Origin: Bacteroidota bacterium
GTDB lineage: Bacteria > Bacteroidota > Ignavibacteria > Palsa-1295
Reading direction: 5' to 3'
NCBI GenBank assembly: GCA_018266755.1
Contig: JAFDZW010000001.1
Location: 1 to 64,000, forward strand
DNA: 64,000 nucleotides
Shown: positions 1 through 9,939 of the stretch, piece by piece
Position numbering within the stretch: the stretch's first letter is position 1
Layout of the letters: every line of letters starts with the position of its first letter
Notes under the pieces: model-generated
Told to the model about the DNA's origin: nothing
Seen by the model: only the letters and a program-made list of their open reading frames with translations
The model's database searches: none
Made by a program: the position numbers and the translations under genes

Positions 1-1
1 C

Positions 2-3000
2 GATCTGGTGATCGATCCGTCTCGCACATGGGGCACGTATTTCGGGGGCAGTGGGACGGACGTGTCATTCGATCTGACGGTCGATCCGTGGGATAACATC
101 CTTGTCGCTGGGCACACCACCAGTACCACTGGGGTTGCGACATCTGGTGCATATCAGACCACGTTTGCAGGGAATATAGACACGTACGTTGCAAAGTTCG
201 ATAGTGCGGGCATTCGCAAATGGGCTTCATATTTCGGCGGTTCCGCACAAGATTCCCCGAACGGCATTGCGTGCGATTCCACCGGCCATCCGATCGTGTT
301 CGGATACACGACGAGCAATGCCGGTATTGCAACGAATGGTGCATACCAGACAACGTTGCAGGGTGGAGGAGACTTTTTTGCCGCAAAATTCGATTCAAGC
401 GGAAGCCTGCAGTGGGCAACATACTATGGAGGCGAGACCAACGAAGCCAATCCAACGCAGTTGCACGGTGTAGCGTGCGATACTGCTGGAAACATATTCC
501 TAGCGCTTGTGACCTCCAGTACGACTGGGATCGCTACGACAGGTACATATCAAACCTCGCTTGGCGGAGGTCTTGACGCTGCGCTCGTCAAGTTGAGCCC
601 GTCAGGGGCGCGACTGTGGGGGACCTATTACGGCGGCTCGTCGGGCGACGGAGCGCTTGCTGTAGCGACCGACCGAGCCGGGAACGCCTACCTCGCCGGC
701 AGCACGCAGAGCAGTGGTTCGATTGCGACGCCTGGTGCAGTGCAAACCAGTTACGGTGGGGGAACGAACGATGGTTTCCTCGCCAAATTTTCTCCCGGTG
801 GCGCTCTCACTTGGGCAACGTATTATGGAGGAAGTCTCGGCGATTATATCGCAGCGGTGACGACCGATTCTGCCGGAGATCCGTTCGTGATCGGCTATAC
901 ACGTAGTACTTCCGGAATCGCCACATCCGGTGCTGCGGTCACGACCGCTCCCGGCGGCGACGATTGCTTCCTTGCACGGTTCGATCCGAACGGCGCTCTG
1001 CAATGGTGTACGTACTTCGGCGCATCGAGTAATGAAGCGCCTTTCTCTATCGCCTGTCGCGGAACAAGTATTTCATTCGGCGGACAAACCTTCAGTCATA
1101 GTGGCATCGCGACATCGAACGGATTTCAAACGACATTTGGAGGTGGATCGTACGATGCATTCCTCGGGAAGATCAGCGGCTCCGGCAGCTTGATCTGGAC
1201 ATCATATTTCGGTGGCGGCGGAAGCGAGTATGCATCTGGAAGCGTAATCGATCATATGGGTAGCCTGATCTTTTGCGGATTCACTACCAGTACGTCGGGG
1301 ATATCGACATCGGGCGCATTCCAGTCTACCTACGGGGGCGGGACGACAGACGGGTTCATCGTCAAGCTCTGCGACGTCATCACGCCGATACTCTCAGCTA
1401 CATTCGATACGATCTGTGCCGGTACGTTCGACATCATCGCACTAAGCATGAGTTATTCTTCCGTTCGATGGTACGACGATTCCGTGCAGATATCACGGCT
1501 CGACGATTCGCTTCGCTTTGTGCGGTGCGATACGCTTTCGCCAGGGTTGCATCGCATCAGCGTTTCGGTAACGAACCCCACCGGGTGTTCCGGCTCCAGC
1601 GATACGATCTTTCTGTTGATTCATGCTTCACCGGTGGTCGATGCGGGTCGCGACACCGTGGTGTGCGGCGGGACACCCGTTGTTCTCTCGCCAACAATCA
1701 CCGGGGGAACGAAGCCGTATAGCTATGCTTGGTCACCGTCGGCAGGCTTGAGCAGCACCACGATCGAAAATCCGGTGGCAAACCCTTCGTCCACCACGAG
1801 ATATTATCTCATCGTTACCGATAGTAATGGCTGTCAATCGCAAGATTCGGTCTTGGTGTCGGTCTATCCCAAGCCTTTGCTTTCGATTACACGAGTAGTG
1901 ACGCTTTGCGGGGGAGATACGGCGACGATCGGCGACAGCGCGAGCGGCGGAACGCCGCCGTATGCGTACTCATGGATCCCTGGCGTTGCGATCAATTCGC
2001 TAATCGCCCCTCGCCCATCCGTACACCCATCCGTGACGACAACCTACTACGAGACCGTGACGGACGTGCATGGTTGCTCGTCGTATGATTCGGTTACAGT
2101 GATCGTTAATCCTACTCCGCATCCGATCATTACTCCATCCGGAATGGTCGCTCGCTGCGGGAGCGACAGCATCGTCCTCCACGCAGAACGCGGGTATTTC
2201 TCGTATCGCTGGAGCACTGGATCCACAAGTGATAGTATTATTGTCGGTTCGAGCGGGACCTTCGCGGTTCGGGTAACCGATGCGCTCGGTTGTCACGGCA
2301 CGAGTGACAGTGTAACGGTTATAAGCCGACCGCTGCCGATGGTGACGATTGCGGGGCCAAATTCGGTGTGCCCGAATTCTACGGTTCAGTATAGCGTCGC
2401 TTCGCTTGCGGGTGAACGATATGTATGGAGTGTGAACGGGGGAGGCTCGGTGGTATCCGGCGGAGGCACAAACACGGTGACGGTCCAATGGACGACGCCG
2501 GGTACATGGATGCTTTCGCTGCGCGATACATCTGCTTTCGGGTGTGTCAACGATACAACCATTGCGGTCTCCGTGACTTCTACGCTGACTCCGTCCGTTC
2601 TGCCTGCCGGCCCGCTAGCGCTGTGTAACGGGGACACGGTTGTGCTCCGCGCTTCGAGAGGGTACACAAGTTATCACTGGAACACTGGCAGCACTGGCGA
2701 CTCGATCATTGTCACTGCAACAGGGAGTTACTCAGTAACGGTTACTGCTTCCGGAGGATGTCAGGGGACTTCCGTGCCGGTGAATGTGACGGTCAGACCT
2801 TCCCCAAAACCCCGTCCGATTCTACAACCGGCGACAACAGAGTTGTGCGCCGGAGATTCGCTTGTCCTCACACCGACGAGATCCTACACTACATATCGGT
2901 GGAGCACCGGGGCGACCACGCCGTCGATCGTTGTTGCTCAATCGGGTACATATAGCGTTGCTGTTACCGATAGTGTCGGGTGTGATGGACTGTCGAACAC

Positions 3001-4612
3001 TGTCAAAGTCACTGTCCATCCGCGTCCGGCACTGACGGTCACCCCAAGCGGCCCGACGACTTTGTGCGAAGGAGATAGCGTCGTGCTGTCTGCGAGTACA
3101 ATTCCGGTGTCGGGTTTCGTTTGGAGCACCGGCGACTCCACTACTTCGATTATCGTTCGAACGAGTGGTGATTACACTGTGACCGCCACAGACAGTGCGG
3201 GATGTTCGAGTCTGCAATCGGTCCATGTCGAGGTGAACCCGCTCCCGCATCGCCAGATCGGTGGACCTGCATCGGTGTGTCAGGGCGAGACGGCTGGATA
3301 TTCAGTCGTACCCGATGCAGGCGCATCGTACTTGTGGTCGGTCGTTCCGGCGAACATGGCAACCTTGAACGGAACTGCATCAGCATCGACGACTGCCGTG
3401 TGGAGCACCGTCAATGGTTCTGCCACTGTCTATGTGCGCATTACTACCTCCGCAGGATGTACTGAACTCGATTCGCTTGTCGTGACCGTTGGCTCCACGC
3501 TTTCGCCGAGCATTCAACCTGCAGGGCCGCTGATGCTCTGTGAGGGCGATAGCGCAACGCTTACCGCCGGTTCGGGATACGCTTGGTATCAATGGAAGCT
3601 CGATGGTGCTGACCTAGCACAGGACACCGGCAATACGACTATCGTCACTAAACCTGGCTCGTATTCGGTGTTCGTATCGAACACAAGCGGATGTTCGGGA
3701 TCTTCTGCACCGGTTACGGTCATCGTACATCCGCGGCCTGTGCCGGTGATCCGTTTCGTCGGCGGCGTGCTCGTGACCGATTCGTTCTCGAGCTATCAGT
3801 GGAGCAAGAATGGGTCTGCGATCCCCGGGGCGAACAGTGGAACACTCGCTTCTTCGGGTGGTGGCATTTATTCCGTCGCGGTGACGGACTCCAATGGATG
3901 TGAGGGCACATCGGCTCCGTTTGATCTTGGCTCGAACCCAACTGCAATTGTTGCGATCGGTCTGGTCGCCGGTGCATCGCCCGGTAGTACCATTGCTGTG
4001 CCGATCGAGCTTGAAAACGGCACGAATATCGTCGAAAGTGGCGCACGGCATTTCGTTGGTGTGCTCCGTTTCAACGGCTCGATGCTCGTCCCGATCGGGA
4101 CGACCCCACTCGGCGTTGCAAGTGGCTCCGACCGGCTCGTCACGATCGACGGAGATACCTCGATCGCAAGCGGCACGCTCACGAGGGTGATGTTTCTTGC
4201 TGCGCTCGGAACCGACAGTTGTACTGAGATCGCACTGGATACATTCTATTGGACGGATGCGAATGTCGCGGTGACACGTGTGAACAATGAGTTTTGTGAA
4301 ACGGGGATCTGCACGTCCGGCGGACATATCAGGCTCGTCGATGCAAGCGGCACGATTGCACTTGGTGAAAGTCGGCCGAATCCAGCCTCGCAGATTGCGC
4401 ATATCGAGTTCAGTGTCAGTGAACCAGGAGTGACACGGCTCCTCATTTCCAATGTACTTGGTTCGCATGTACGAACGGTGCTCGAAGGAGAGTTACGACC
4501 CGGTCACTATGATACAGAGGTGGATGTCAGTACGCTTGCGTCGGGTACGTATCTCTACACGCTCCAAACGCCGACAGTCGTTCTCACGAAGGTGATGCAG
4601 GTGTCACACTGA
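2..4612 (+). CDS. Giant secreted SBBP beta-propeller / Ig-like repeat protein with T9SS sorting domain (5' partial)
   Basis: The frame is open from base 2, so the true start and signal peptide lie upstream; GTG at 8 is only the first start-like codon. Counting from that GTG, residues 1-460 hold seven SBBP-type propeller repeats of about 65 residues, each with a W-x-(T/S)-Y-(F/Y)-G-G motif followed by GIATSGAYQTT-like stretches. Residues about 465-1310 are tandem Ig/PKD-like domains with paired Cys and VTDSxGC motifs. A cohesin-like beta domain follows at about 1310-1440. The last 80 residues (SRPNPAS... then SGTYLYTLQT) form a type A T9SS C-terminal sorting domain. The protein is therefore probably exported and surface-attached or released. 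Its partner is unknown. The stop overlaps the next start by one base (TGATG), implying translational coupling to the OmpA-family gene. Confidence 0.85.
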   Translation, partial: DLVIDPSRTWGTYFGGSGTDVSFDLTVDPWDNILVAGHTTSTTGVATSGAYQTTFAGNIDTYVAKFDSAGIRKWASYFGGSAQDSPNGIACDSTGHPIVFGYTTSNAGIATNGAYQTTLQGGGDFFAAKFDSSGSLQWATYYGGETNEANPTQLHGVACDTAGNIFLALVTSSTTGIATTGTYQTSLGGGLDAALVKLSPSGARLWGTYYGGSSGDGALAVATDRAGNAYLAGSTQSSGSIATPGAVQTSYGGGTNDGFLAKFSPGGALTWATYYGGSLGDYIAAVTTDSAGDPFVIGYTRSTSGIATSGAAVTTAPGGDDCFLARFDPNGALQWCTYFGASSNEAPFSIACRGTSISFGGQTFSHSGIATSNGFQTTFGGGSYDAFLGKISGSGSLIWTSYFGGGGSEYASGSVIDHMGSLIFCGFTTSTSGISTSGAFQSTYGGGTTDGFIVKLCDVITPILSATFDTICAGTFDIIALSMSYSSVRWYDDSVQISRLDDSLRFVRCDTLSPGLHRISVSVTNPTGCSGSSDTIFLLIHASPVVDAGRDTVVCGGTPVVLSPTITGGTKPYSYAWSPSAGLSSTTIENPVANPSSTTRYYLIVTDSNGCQSQDSVLVSVYPKPLLSITRVVTLCGGDTATIGDSASGGTPPYAYSWIPGVAINSLIAPRPSVHPSVTTTYYETVTDVHGCSSYDSVTVIVNPTPHPIITPSGMVARCGSDSIVLHAERGYFSYRWSTGSTSDSIIVGSSGTFAVRVTDALGCHGTSDSVTVISRPLPMVTIAGPNSVCPNSTVQYSVASLAGERYVWSVNGGGSVVSGGGTNTVTVQWTTPGTWMLSLRDTSAFGCVNDTTIAVSVTSTLTPSVLPAGPLALCNGDTVVLRASRGYTSYHWNTGSTGDSIIVTATGSYSVTVTASGGCQGTSVPVNVTVRPSPKPRPILQPATTELCAGDSLVLTPTRSYTTYRWSTGATTPSIVVAQSGTYSVAVTDSVGCDGLSNTVKVTVHPRPALTVTPSGPTTLCEGDSVVLSASTIPVSGFVWSTGDSTTSIIVRTSGDYTVTATDSAGCSSLQSVHVEVNPLPHRQIGGPASVCQGETAGYSVVPDAGASYLWSVVPANMATLNGTASASTTAVWSTVNGSATVYVRITTSAGCTELDSLVVTVGSTLSPSIQPAGPLMLCEGDSATLTAGSGYAWYQWKLDGADLAQDTGNTTIVTKPGSYSVFVSNTSGCSGSSAPVTVIVHPRPVPVIRFVGGVLVTDSFSSYQWSKNGSAIPGANSGTLASSGGGIYSVAVTDSNGCEGTSAPFDLGSNPTAIVAIGLVAGASPGSTIAVPIELENGTNIVESGARHFVGVLRFNGSMLVPIGTTPLGVASGSDRLVTIDGDTSIASGTLTRVMFLAALGTDSCTEIALDTFYWTDANVAVTRVNNEFCETGICTSGGHIRLVDASGTIALGESRPNPASQIAHIEFSVSEPGVTRLLISNVLGSHVRTVLEGELRPGHYDTEVDVSTLASGTYLYTLQTPTVVLTKVMQVSH

Positions 4613-6633
4613 TGAAGACTCATACCACATATCGAGCCATTCTCTTGTTGCTGACGCTTGCCGTTCTCACGCCGGATGCACACGGACAGGATTCGGTGCA
4701 GTACCAGCGACGTGCGGCGTTTGGTGTATTCGGCGGATTATCTCTCGACCAGCAATATGCGAACGTTGTATCGTTGCCCGGTACCGAGAATTGCGGTTCT
4801 GTCTTTACGCATGGGTTTGGTACCGGGCCCGATCTTGGGCTCTCCTACCGCATGCCGCTCGGATCCGAGTTCTGGCTCGATCTTCGCGGCGCATTCCGAA
4901 GCCAACACACGACGTTCAATGCGGATGAATTCTTCCCGTTAGCGGTCAACGGGACGACCGTGCAGGCAACCGACCGGCATTCGCTTCAAGCGACGCTCTC
5001 GCGCGTCGCACTGCAGCCCGTCGTTGAGTATCCTGTGTTCGGATCGCTTAGTGTCATTGCGGGCGTGGAGATCGCGTATGCACTGAGCGGTAGCTTCTCA
5101 CAAACGGAGACGTTGACCCAGCCACTCGGGAGTTTGTTCGTTGAGAATAACAGCCGGAGTCGCAATGCGCAGTCCGGGCAAATCGCACAACTCTCCAAAG
5201 TCGGTGTATCAGCTATCCTCGGCTCGCAATTGCGGCTGCCACTCAATCGCGACCGAACACTGCACGCCGTTCCGACTGCATCTTTTTCTATCGGTCTGAC
5301 CCCGATTGTACGAGATGTCTCATGGTCAAGCTCCTCGTTCGCTATCGGTGTGGGGATCGAGTATGCACCGCTCCATGTAACTGCGGCACCGCCGCCTCCT
5401 CCGCCACCGCCTCCTCCTCCGCCGCCTGCGGCACCTCGTATTACTGCGGCAGTATCGGTATCGGGACTGGACTCGGCGGGTCAAGAGTCCGCCATCGTAG
5501 AACTACGTGTGGAAGAAATATCTCAAACAGAAACAGCGCCCATTGTGCCGTATCTGTTCTTCGACGCAAACTCCGCACATTTTCCGCCGCGCTATGCAGT
5601 GTCGGCCGATAGTCTGCATCGTGCCGATCCTACTCAGGCTCGCTGGCCGGACCGTCTGCAACTTTATGCTCATGTCCTTGACGTTCTGGGGGCCAGACTT
5701 CGAGCGCATCCCGATGCAGAACTTACAATTGCGGGATATACCGACGGCAACGAATCGAAGGGATCGCCGACACTTGCAATCGCTCGAGCCGAAACGGTTG
5801 CCGACTATCTTCACACTATTTGGGGCATCTCGAATGATCGGCTCCATCGATCGGGAGGTGGGTTGCCGTCTCATCCCTCGCCTGTGCAGGATACCGATGG
5901 AATGGCCGAGAACCGACGCGTCGAGTTCGCAAGCGATGACCCGGCGATCCTCGGGCCGATCGTGATCGTTGATACCATGCGCTCTGCAACCCCCCCAGCG
6001 ATTCGCATCAGGCCGAATGTCACTGCCGAAGCGGGCTTGCGCGACTGGCATATCGATGCAATACAGAACGGGACACAACTTGCCCACTATGAAGGCACGG
6101 CGGCAATGCCGAGCATGATTGAATGGGATCTTGCCGCCGACCAGCAGCATATCCCAAGGGCGCCGGGGCGATTAGACTTCGAGCTGCATGCGATCGATCG
6201 TCTTGGGACTATCGCGCATGGCTCCGTGTCGATCCCGGTCGAACAACGGACGCTTCGCAAGAAACGCGAAGAGATGGCCGGCGACTATCGTTTCGAGCGG
6301 TTCAGCCTGATACTTTTCGATTTCAATTCTTCGGAGATGACATCTGCGAACGAGACGATCGTGCGGTTTATCCGGTCGCACATTACGCCCACGACACAAG
6401 TGTCGATCACGGGGTATTGCGATCGTATCGGTGACGCTTCGCTCAATCAAGTGCTTTCCTTGCAGCGCGCACGTGCAGCGGCGCTACGTTTGGGCACAAC
6501 GAATGCCGTCATCGTCGGGAAGGGGAGCGCATCCCCGCTCTTCGATAATAACCTTCCCGAAGGTCGCATCTATAACCGAACCGTGGAAGTTGTGCTTCGA
6601 ACGCCGCTCACGATTGCACCCCACCGGCCGTGA
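4612..6633 (+). CDS. OmpA-family outer-membrane/periplasmic protein with two OmpA-like domains
   Basis: It is 673 residues with a signal peptide ending near DAHG-Q (about residue 25). Residues 30-255 look like an outer-membrane beta-barrel with alternating polar/apolar strands. A proline-rich linker (about 14 prolines) lies near residues 263-277. Two OmpA-like peptidoglycan-binding domains follow. The first is at about 305-445 (FFDANSAHF, then TIAGYTDGNES and ENRRVEF). The second is at about 565-665 (ILFDFNSSEM, then SITGYCDRIGD and NRTVEVVL). OmpA domains anchor the outer membrane to peptidoglycan. The ATG overlaps the stop of the preceding T9SS-exported protein, so the two probably form an operon, and this protein may be its anchor or partner (inference). 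The duplicated OmpA domain is less common than a single one. Confidence 0.85.
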   Translation: MKTHTTYRAILLLLTLAVLTPDAHGQDSVQYQRRAAFGVFGGLSLDQQYANVVSLPGTENCGSVFTHGFGTGPDLGLSYRMPLGSEFWLDLRGAFRSQHTTFNADEFFPLAVNGTTVQATDRHSLQATLSRVALQPVVEYPVFGSLSVIAGVEIAYALSGSFSQTETLTQPLGSLFVENNSRSRNAQSGQIAQLSKVGVSAILGSQLRLPLNRDRTLHAVPTASFSIGLTPIVRDVSWSSSSFAIGVGIEYAPLHVTAAPPPPPPPPPPPPPAAPRITAAVSVSGLDSAGQESAIVELRVEEISQTETAPIVPYLFFDANSAHFPPRYAVSADSLHRADPTQARWPDRLQLYAHVLDVLGARLRAHPDAELTIAGYTDGNESKGSPTLAIARAETVADYLHTIWGISNDRLHRSGGGLPSHPSPVQDTDGMAENRRVEFASDDPAILGPIVIVDTMRSATPPAIRIRPNVTAEAGLRDWHIDAIQNGTQLAHYEGTAAMPSMIEWDLAADQQHIPRAPGRLDFELHAIDRLGTIAHGSVSIPVEQRTLRKKREEMAGDYRFERFSLILFDFNSSEMTSANETIVRFIRSHITPTTQVSITGYCDRIGDASLNQVLSLQRARAAALRLGTTNAVIVGKGSASPLFDNNLPEGRIYNRTVEVVLRTPLTIAPHRP

Positions 6634-6640
6634 ACGAGCG

Positions 6641-6663
6641 ATAGAATCTCTTTAGAATTCTAT
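6641..6663. terminator. Weak hairpin between convergent genes
   Basis: ATAGAAT and ATTCTAT arms with a 9-nt loop lie between the convergent OmpA-family gene and the TonB receptor gene and run into the latter's stop codon. There is no clear T-run, so the terminator call is tentative. Confidence 0.25.
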
Positions 6664-9024
6664 TCGAAACCCGCCGTATGGGAAGATGCCGAGTTGGTTG
6701 ATTGCGACGATCTGGTTCTTGCGTGCATCCCAGGCGTATTGGAGAATATTCTTTGCGTTCAGAGCATTCTCCGCGGTCACGAAGCCGACGATCGATACTG
6801 AGCCGAGGTTCTGTCGGAATTCAATCTTGACGTCGAGGCGCTTATAGTCCGGGTATCGCACGGCGTAGGCGCGGCTCTCGTCGAGATACTGCGGTCCGAA
6901 CTCACCCGATGCATTAAACATCCGCGAGCGCACGGTGTCAACCGACGTGTACGGTGCGCCTCCTGCAAGTGTCAGTTTCCCCGAGAACTCGATGGAGAAC
7001 GTCGGGCTGAGCTTCCATTCATAACCCGCGAGCAGGTTTATGATGTAGCGGTTATCGAACGCGCCGTCGCGCCAGACACGGTCGGAGCCTGTGAATCGTT
7101 GCTTGAAGAGCGATGTCGTGGCGGTGAAGTAGTAGCCGTCTTCGAAGTGCTTCATTAGTGTAAGCTCGAGTCCGTAGGTTCGGCCGAGGCCAGTACTGAC
7201 GAGCGGGTGATTGCTCGATACGTTGCCGAACGTGCTGCCCGAGTTCAACAGACTGACGGGCGAAAGGGTATCTCGCTCCACCGGTGCATGCGAGATGTCT
7301 TTGTAGTAAGCCTCCGCCTTGAAGAGTAGATCGCTTGCCAAACGATTTGTGTATCCGAGGACGTAGTGCAGGCTTTGGGTGAAGTCGAGCGATTCGTTCG
7401 CACTCGTGCCGAAATACACCACCAGCGGTTGGGACTGTCGATGCACGCCGAAACCGAACGTGAGATCCTGTCCGTCGGCAACATTCCATTGTGCACCAAA
7501 GCGCGGTTCGATCGACGTTTGTTTGCTGATCGCGAGGTATTGTGTATGGACGCCGGTGTTGAACGTGAGGGCGTCGTTCGGGCGCCATTGCCAATTAATG
7601 TAGCCAAGCGCATGGAAGCTGCTGCCGTCTGCGCTGATCGAGAATGGCACACCGCTCGGCTCGTCGCGCACCGTGGTGCGGTGTTCGTCGATCGTATAGT
7701 ACGGTAATCGTGCTTCGATGCCGGCAGTAAAGAAGTTCGAGACGTCGAGCGAGTAATTCAATTTGTACTTCGCCGAGTAGAATCCCTCGATCGAATTCGC
7801 AACGTAGAACAAGTCTTTGCTCGTGACCGTGTTGTTCAGCACAGTGAGCGAGTCGACGGTGGTGTGATATTTTTGATACACGTCGCTGAGTGAGAAGTCG
7901 CCGACCGTCTTGCTGCCGAACGTATGCTTCCACGTTGCACCGAGAACACCGATGTCGGAACCGCTTGTGATATCGAAGTTGCCGGTAAAGACGGAGTCTT
8001 TCTTGCTGTCGAAGAGGTCGATGGTGCCGGTGCCGCCAAGCGCGACCACGCTCAGTGCGTCGTTCGCACCGAGTGGGATATCCGCTTTTGCGGTGATGTC
8101 TTCATATTTCGGAATACCGGCGAAGCCGAAGTCGATGCCAAGCGCATCCATAATCTGAAGCGTCGATTTGCGATAGCTGACAATAAACGAGGAGCCGTTT
8201 CCGAAGAGCGGACCTTCGGCCATCGCCTCGACGCCTGCGAAGCCGAGCTGGCCGACGAATTCGAACCGTTCGGTATTGCCTTTTCGCGTGCGAAGGTCGA
8301 ACACGCCGGATATCTTATCGCCGTACTCGGCAGGGAAGGCGCCGGTAAGGAAATCGCTGTTCGAGAGCAGATTCATATTGATCGCATTCACCGGTCCGCC
8401 CGTTGCACCTTGCGTGGCGAAGTGGTTCGGGTTCGGAATGTCGATCCCGTCAAGCCGCCACAGCAGTTCGATCGGCGAGCCGCCACGAATGATGATGTCG
8501 TTGCGTTGATCGTTGACGCCGACGACACCTGCGAACGTTTGGGCCATGCGCGCGGGATCTTCGCGGCTTCCGGCAAAACGCTTCGCTTCGTCAACCGTGA
8601 ATGTTGTCGCGCTCGAGAGTGCTGCCTCGTTGATCGGTTTGAAATTATCGTTGGCCTGTACGACGACCTGTTCGCCCTGATACACTTTTGTTTTCATCTC
8701 GATCGTCACGACAACCTGCTTGCCGCTCGTGACGAGGATATCCTGCACCATTGTTTCATAGCCGCCGCAGACAATTTTGAGTTCGTGACGACCGACCGGG
8801 ACTTTTTCAATGCGGAAATTACCGTCGGCCTTCGTGCGGGTACCCAGTTTTGTATCGACGACGAAGACAGTGGCGCCGATCACAGGTTGGCCTGTGCCTT
8901 GTTCGCTGATCGTCCCTTTGACGGTTTGCGTAGGGACAGACTCTTGCGCAATCGCATTCGGTCCCGATAGGTGCAGAAGAACTTGAGTCAGAATGAGAAC
9001 AAGGATGAGGTGGATGGAGCGCAT
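6652..9024 (-). CDS. TonB-dependent outer-membrane receptor with carboxypeptidase-regulatory-like N-terminal domain
   Basis: The ATG at 9024 begins a good signal peptide (MRSIHLILVLILTQ... ending in IAQ). The frame opens a little earlier with TTG. Residues about 35-115 are a CarboxypepD_reg-like beta-sandwich (GTISEQGTGQPVIGA, DGNFRIEKVPVG). A plug domain follows (IIIRGGSPIELLWRLDGIDI, then LTGAFPAEYGDKISGVFDL). The rest, to a C-terminal Phe (GGFRIEF), is a beta-barrel. The family imports large ligands through the outer membrane with TonB/ExbBD energy; the substrate cannot be read from sequence. No SusD-like partner is adjacent. The TetR gene lies 50 bp upstream on the same strand, and a TetR-type operator-like site sits in that gap, so repression by this regulator is likely. 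Length (790 residues) is normal. Confidence 0.88.
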   Translation of the reverse strand: MRSIHLILVLILTQVLLHLSGPNAIAQESVPTQTVKGTISEQGTGQPVIGATVFVVDTKLGTRTKADGNFRIEKVPVGRHELKIVCGGYETMVQDILVTSGKQVVVTIEMKTKVYQGEQVVVQANDNFKPINEAALSSATTFTVDEAKRFAGSREDPARMAQTFAGVVGVNDQRNDIIIRGGSPIELLWRLDGIDIPNPNHFATQGATGGPVNAINMNLLSNSDFLTGAFPAEYGDKISGVFDLRTRKGNTERFEFVGQLGFAGVEAMAEGPLFGNGSSFIVSYRKSTLQIMDALGIDFGFAGIPKYEDITAKADIPLGANDALSVVALGGTGTIDLFDSKKDSVFTGNFDITSGSDIGVLGATWKHTFGSKTVGDFSLSDVYQKYHTTVDSLTVLNNTVTSKDLFYVANSIEGFYSAKYKLNYSLDVSNFFTAGIEARLPYYTIDEHRTTVRDEPSGVPFSISADGSSFHALGYINWQWRPNDALTFNTGVHTQYLAISKQTSIEPRFGAQWNVADGQDLTFGFGVHRQSQPLVVYFGTSANESLDFTQSLHYVLGYTNRLASDLLFKAEAYYKDISHAPVERDTLSPVSLLNSGSTFGNVSSNHPLVSTGLGRTYGLELTLMKHFEDGYYFTATTSLFKQRFTGSDRVWRDGAFDNRYIINLLAGYEWKLSPTFSIEFSGKLTLAGGAPYTSVDTVRSRMFNASGEFGPQYLDESRAYAVRYPDYKRLDVKIEFRQNLGSVSIVGFVTAENALNAKNILQYAWDARKNQIVAINQLGIFPYGGFRIEF

Positions 9025-9042
9025 ATTTATCAAAGACTATTT

Positions 9043-9059
9043 AATGAACATTGTTTAGT
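9043..9059. promoter_or_regulatory. Second operator-like site upstream of the TonB receptor gene
   Basis: AATGAACATTGTTTAGT matches the palindrome in front of the TetR gene (9695-9711) at 13 of 17 positions. The half-site GTTTAGT is exact. It lies 19-35 bp upstream of the receptor ATG, where bound repressor would block RNA polymerase. The operator role is inferred. Confidence 0.5.
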
Positions 9060-9074
9060 AAACCAGAAAAAAAA

Positions 9075-9680
9075 TTACTTCCGAATCAGTACCAAGAAGT
9101 TATCGAGCATAGCCTGAACCATCGTCTCTTCCTGCTCGCGCGGGACAAGCACCCGACGTTTGATAATCAGCGAGACAATTCCGTGGAGCATGTTCCAAGT
9201 CATGAACGAAGCCAGTTGGACGTCTTTGATCCTGAGCTGTCCGTGCTCGATACACGCCTGAACTCTCGAAACGAGAATGGCAAAACACTCTGTCCCGAGG
9301 TCTTTGCAGTGCTGCCCGATGATCACGTTCATCGGCATTTCCTGAATGAACATGAGGTCATAGAGTTTGGGGTTCTCGAGTGCCCAATCCACGTATAGCT
9401 TGCAGCCGGCATAGAGAACATCCCACGGATCGTCAGTCTTGGGCTGGGCTTCGAGTGCCGCGATGAACCGTCCGAATGCAAGAGTATAGAGGCCATAGAA
9501 AATGTCCTCTTTGTCGGTATAGTAGAGGTAGATCGTCGCCGGCGAGAACTCGATGCGCTCGGCGATATTGCGGATCGTCACACTTTCGAGGCCGTTCTCG
9601 ATATAGAGCTGCATAGCAGCATCGAGGATCGTTGCCCTCATCGATTCCCGCTCCCGCTCTTTGCGTTCTTGAATTCCCAT
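9075..9680 (-). CDS. TetR/AcrR-family transcriptional regulator
   Basis: This is a 201-residue protein from ATG 9680; a TTG four codons earlier is less likely. The N-terminal helix-turn-helix is clear: ILDAAMQLYIENGLESVTI, then IAERIEFSPATIYLYYTDKE, at residues about 17-63. The C-terminal ligand-binding half is helical and similar to the AcrR-like WHG-type domain. A perfect 7-bp inverted repeat lies 15 bp upstream of the start and a near copy lies before the downstream TonB receptor gene. The simplest model is autoregulation plus repression of receptor synthesis, relieved by a small molecule. The ligand is unknown. Confidence 0.88.
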   Translation of the reverse strand: MGIQERKERERESMRATILDAAMQLYIENGLESVTIRNIAERIEFSPATIYLYYTDKEDIFYGLYTLAFGRFIAALEAQPKTDDPWDVLYAGCKLYVDWALENPKLYDLMFIQEMPMNVIIGQHCKDLGTECFAILVSRVQACIEHGQLRIKDVQLASFMTWNMLHGIVSLIIKRRVLVPREQEETMVQAMLDNFLVLIRK

Positions 9681-9694
9681 AACAGTGGTCAATA

Positions 9695-9711
9695 ACTAAA
9701 CGCTGTTTAGT
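9695..9711. promoter_or_regulatory. Palindromic TetR-type operator upstream of the regulator gene
   Basis: ACTAAACGCTGTTTAGT has perfect 7-bp arms (ACTAAAC / GTTTAGT) with a 3-bp centre, the size and form usual for TetR-family operators. It lies 15 bp upstream of the regulator's ATG. Confidence 0.6.
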
Positions 9712-9905
9712 ATGATTCCAAGAAAAATTGTATTTCTCGTACCCCACCCTTTGGAAGCACTACCACACATGTTGATATAGAATTCATACGGGCATTGTCA
9801 CATGCCTCGGAAGAGACACGTTAAACCGGTAAGACACATGATGCTCTAATCGGTGTCGACGCCCCCGCTCATTACCAAACGATGAATTTTCAGTCACTTT
9901 GGCCC

Positions 9906-9922
9906 CCAAGTGAAACACTTGG
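9906..9922 (+). promoter_or_regulatory. Hairpin just upstream of a ribosome binding site
   Basis: CCAAGTG-AAA-CACTTGG is a perfect 7-bp inverted repeat. It is followed by GAGGG at 9930-9934 and the ATG at 9940. It could be a 5' UTR hairpin or a protein site; the function is unknown. Confidence 0.35.
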
Positions 9923-9939
9923 ACCCTTCGAGGGTTATT

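Noticed and set aside
7924-8970. 348-codon open plus-strand frame inside the TonB receptor gene
   Set aside because: Antisense shadow of a well-supported receptor with plug and barrel motifs.
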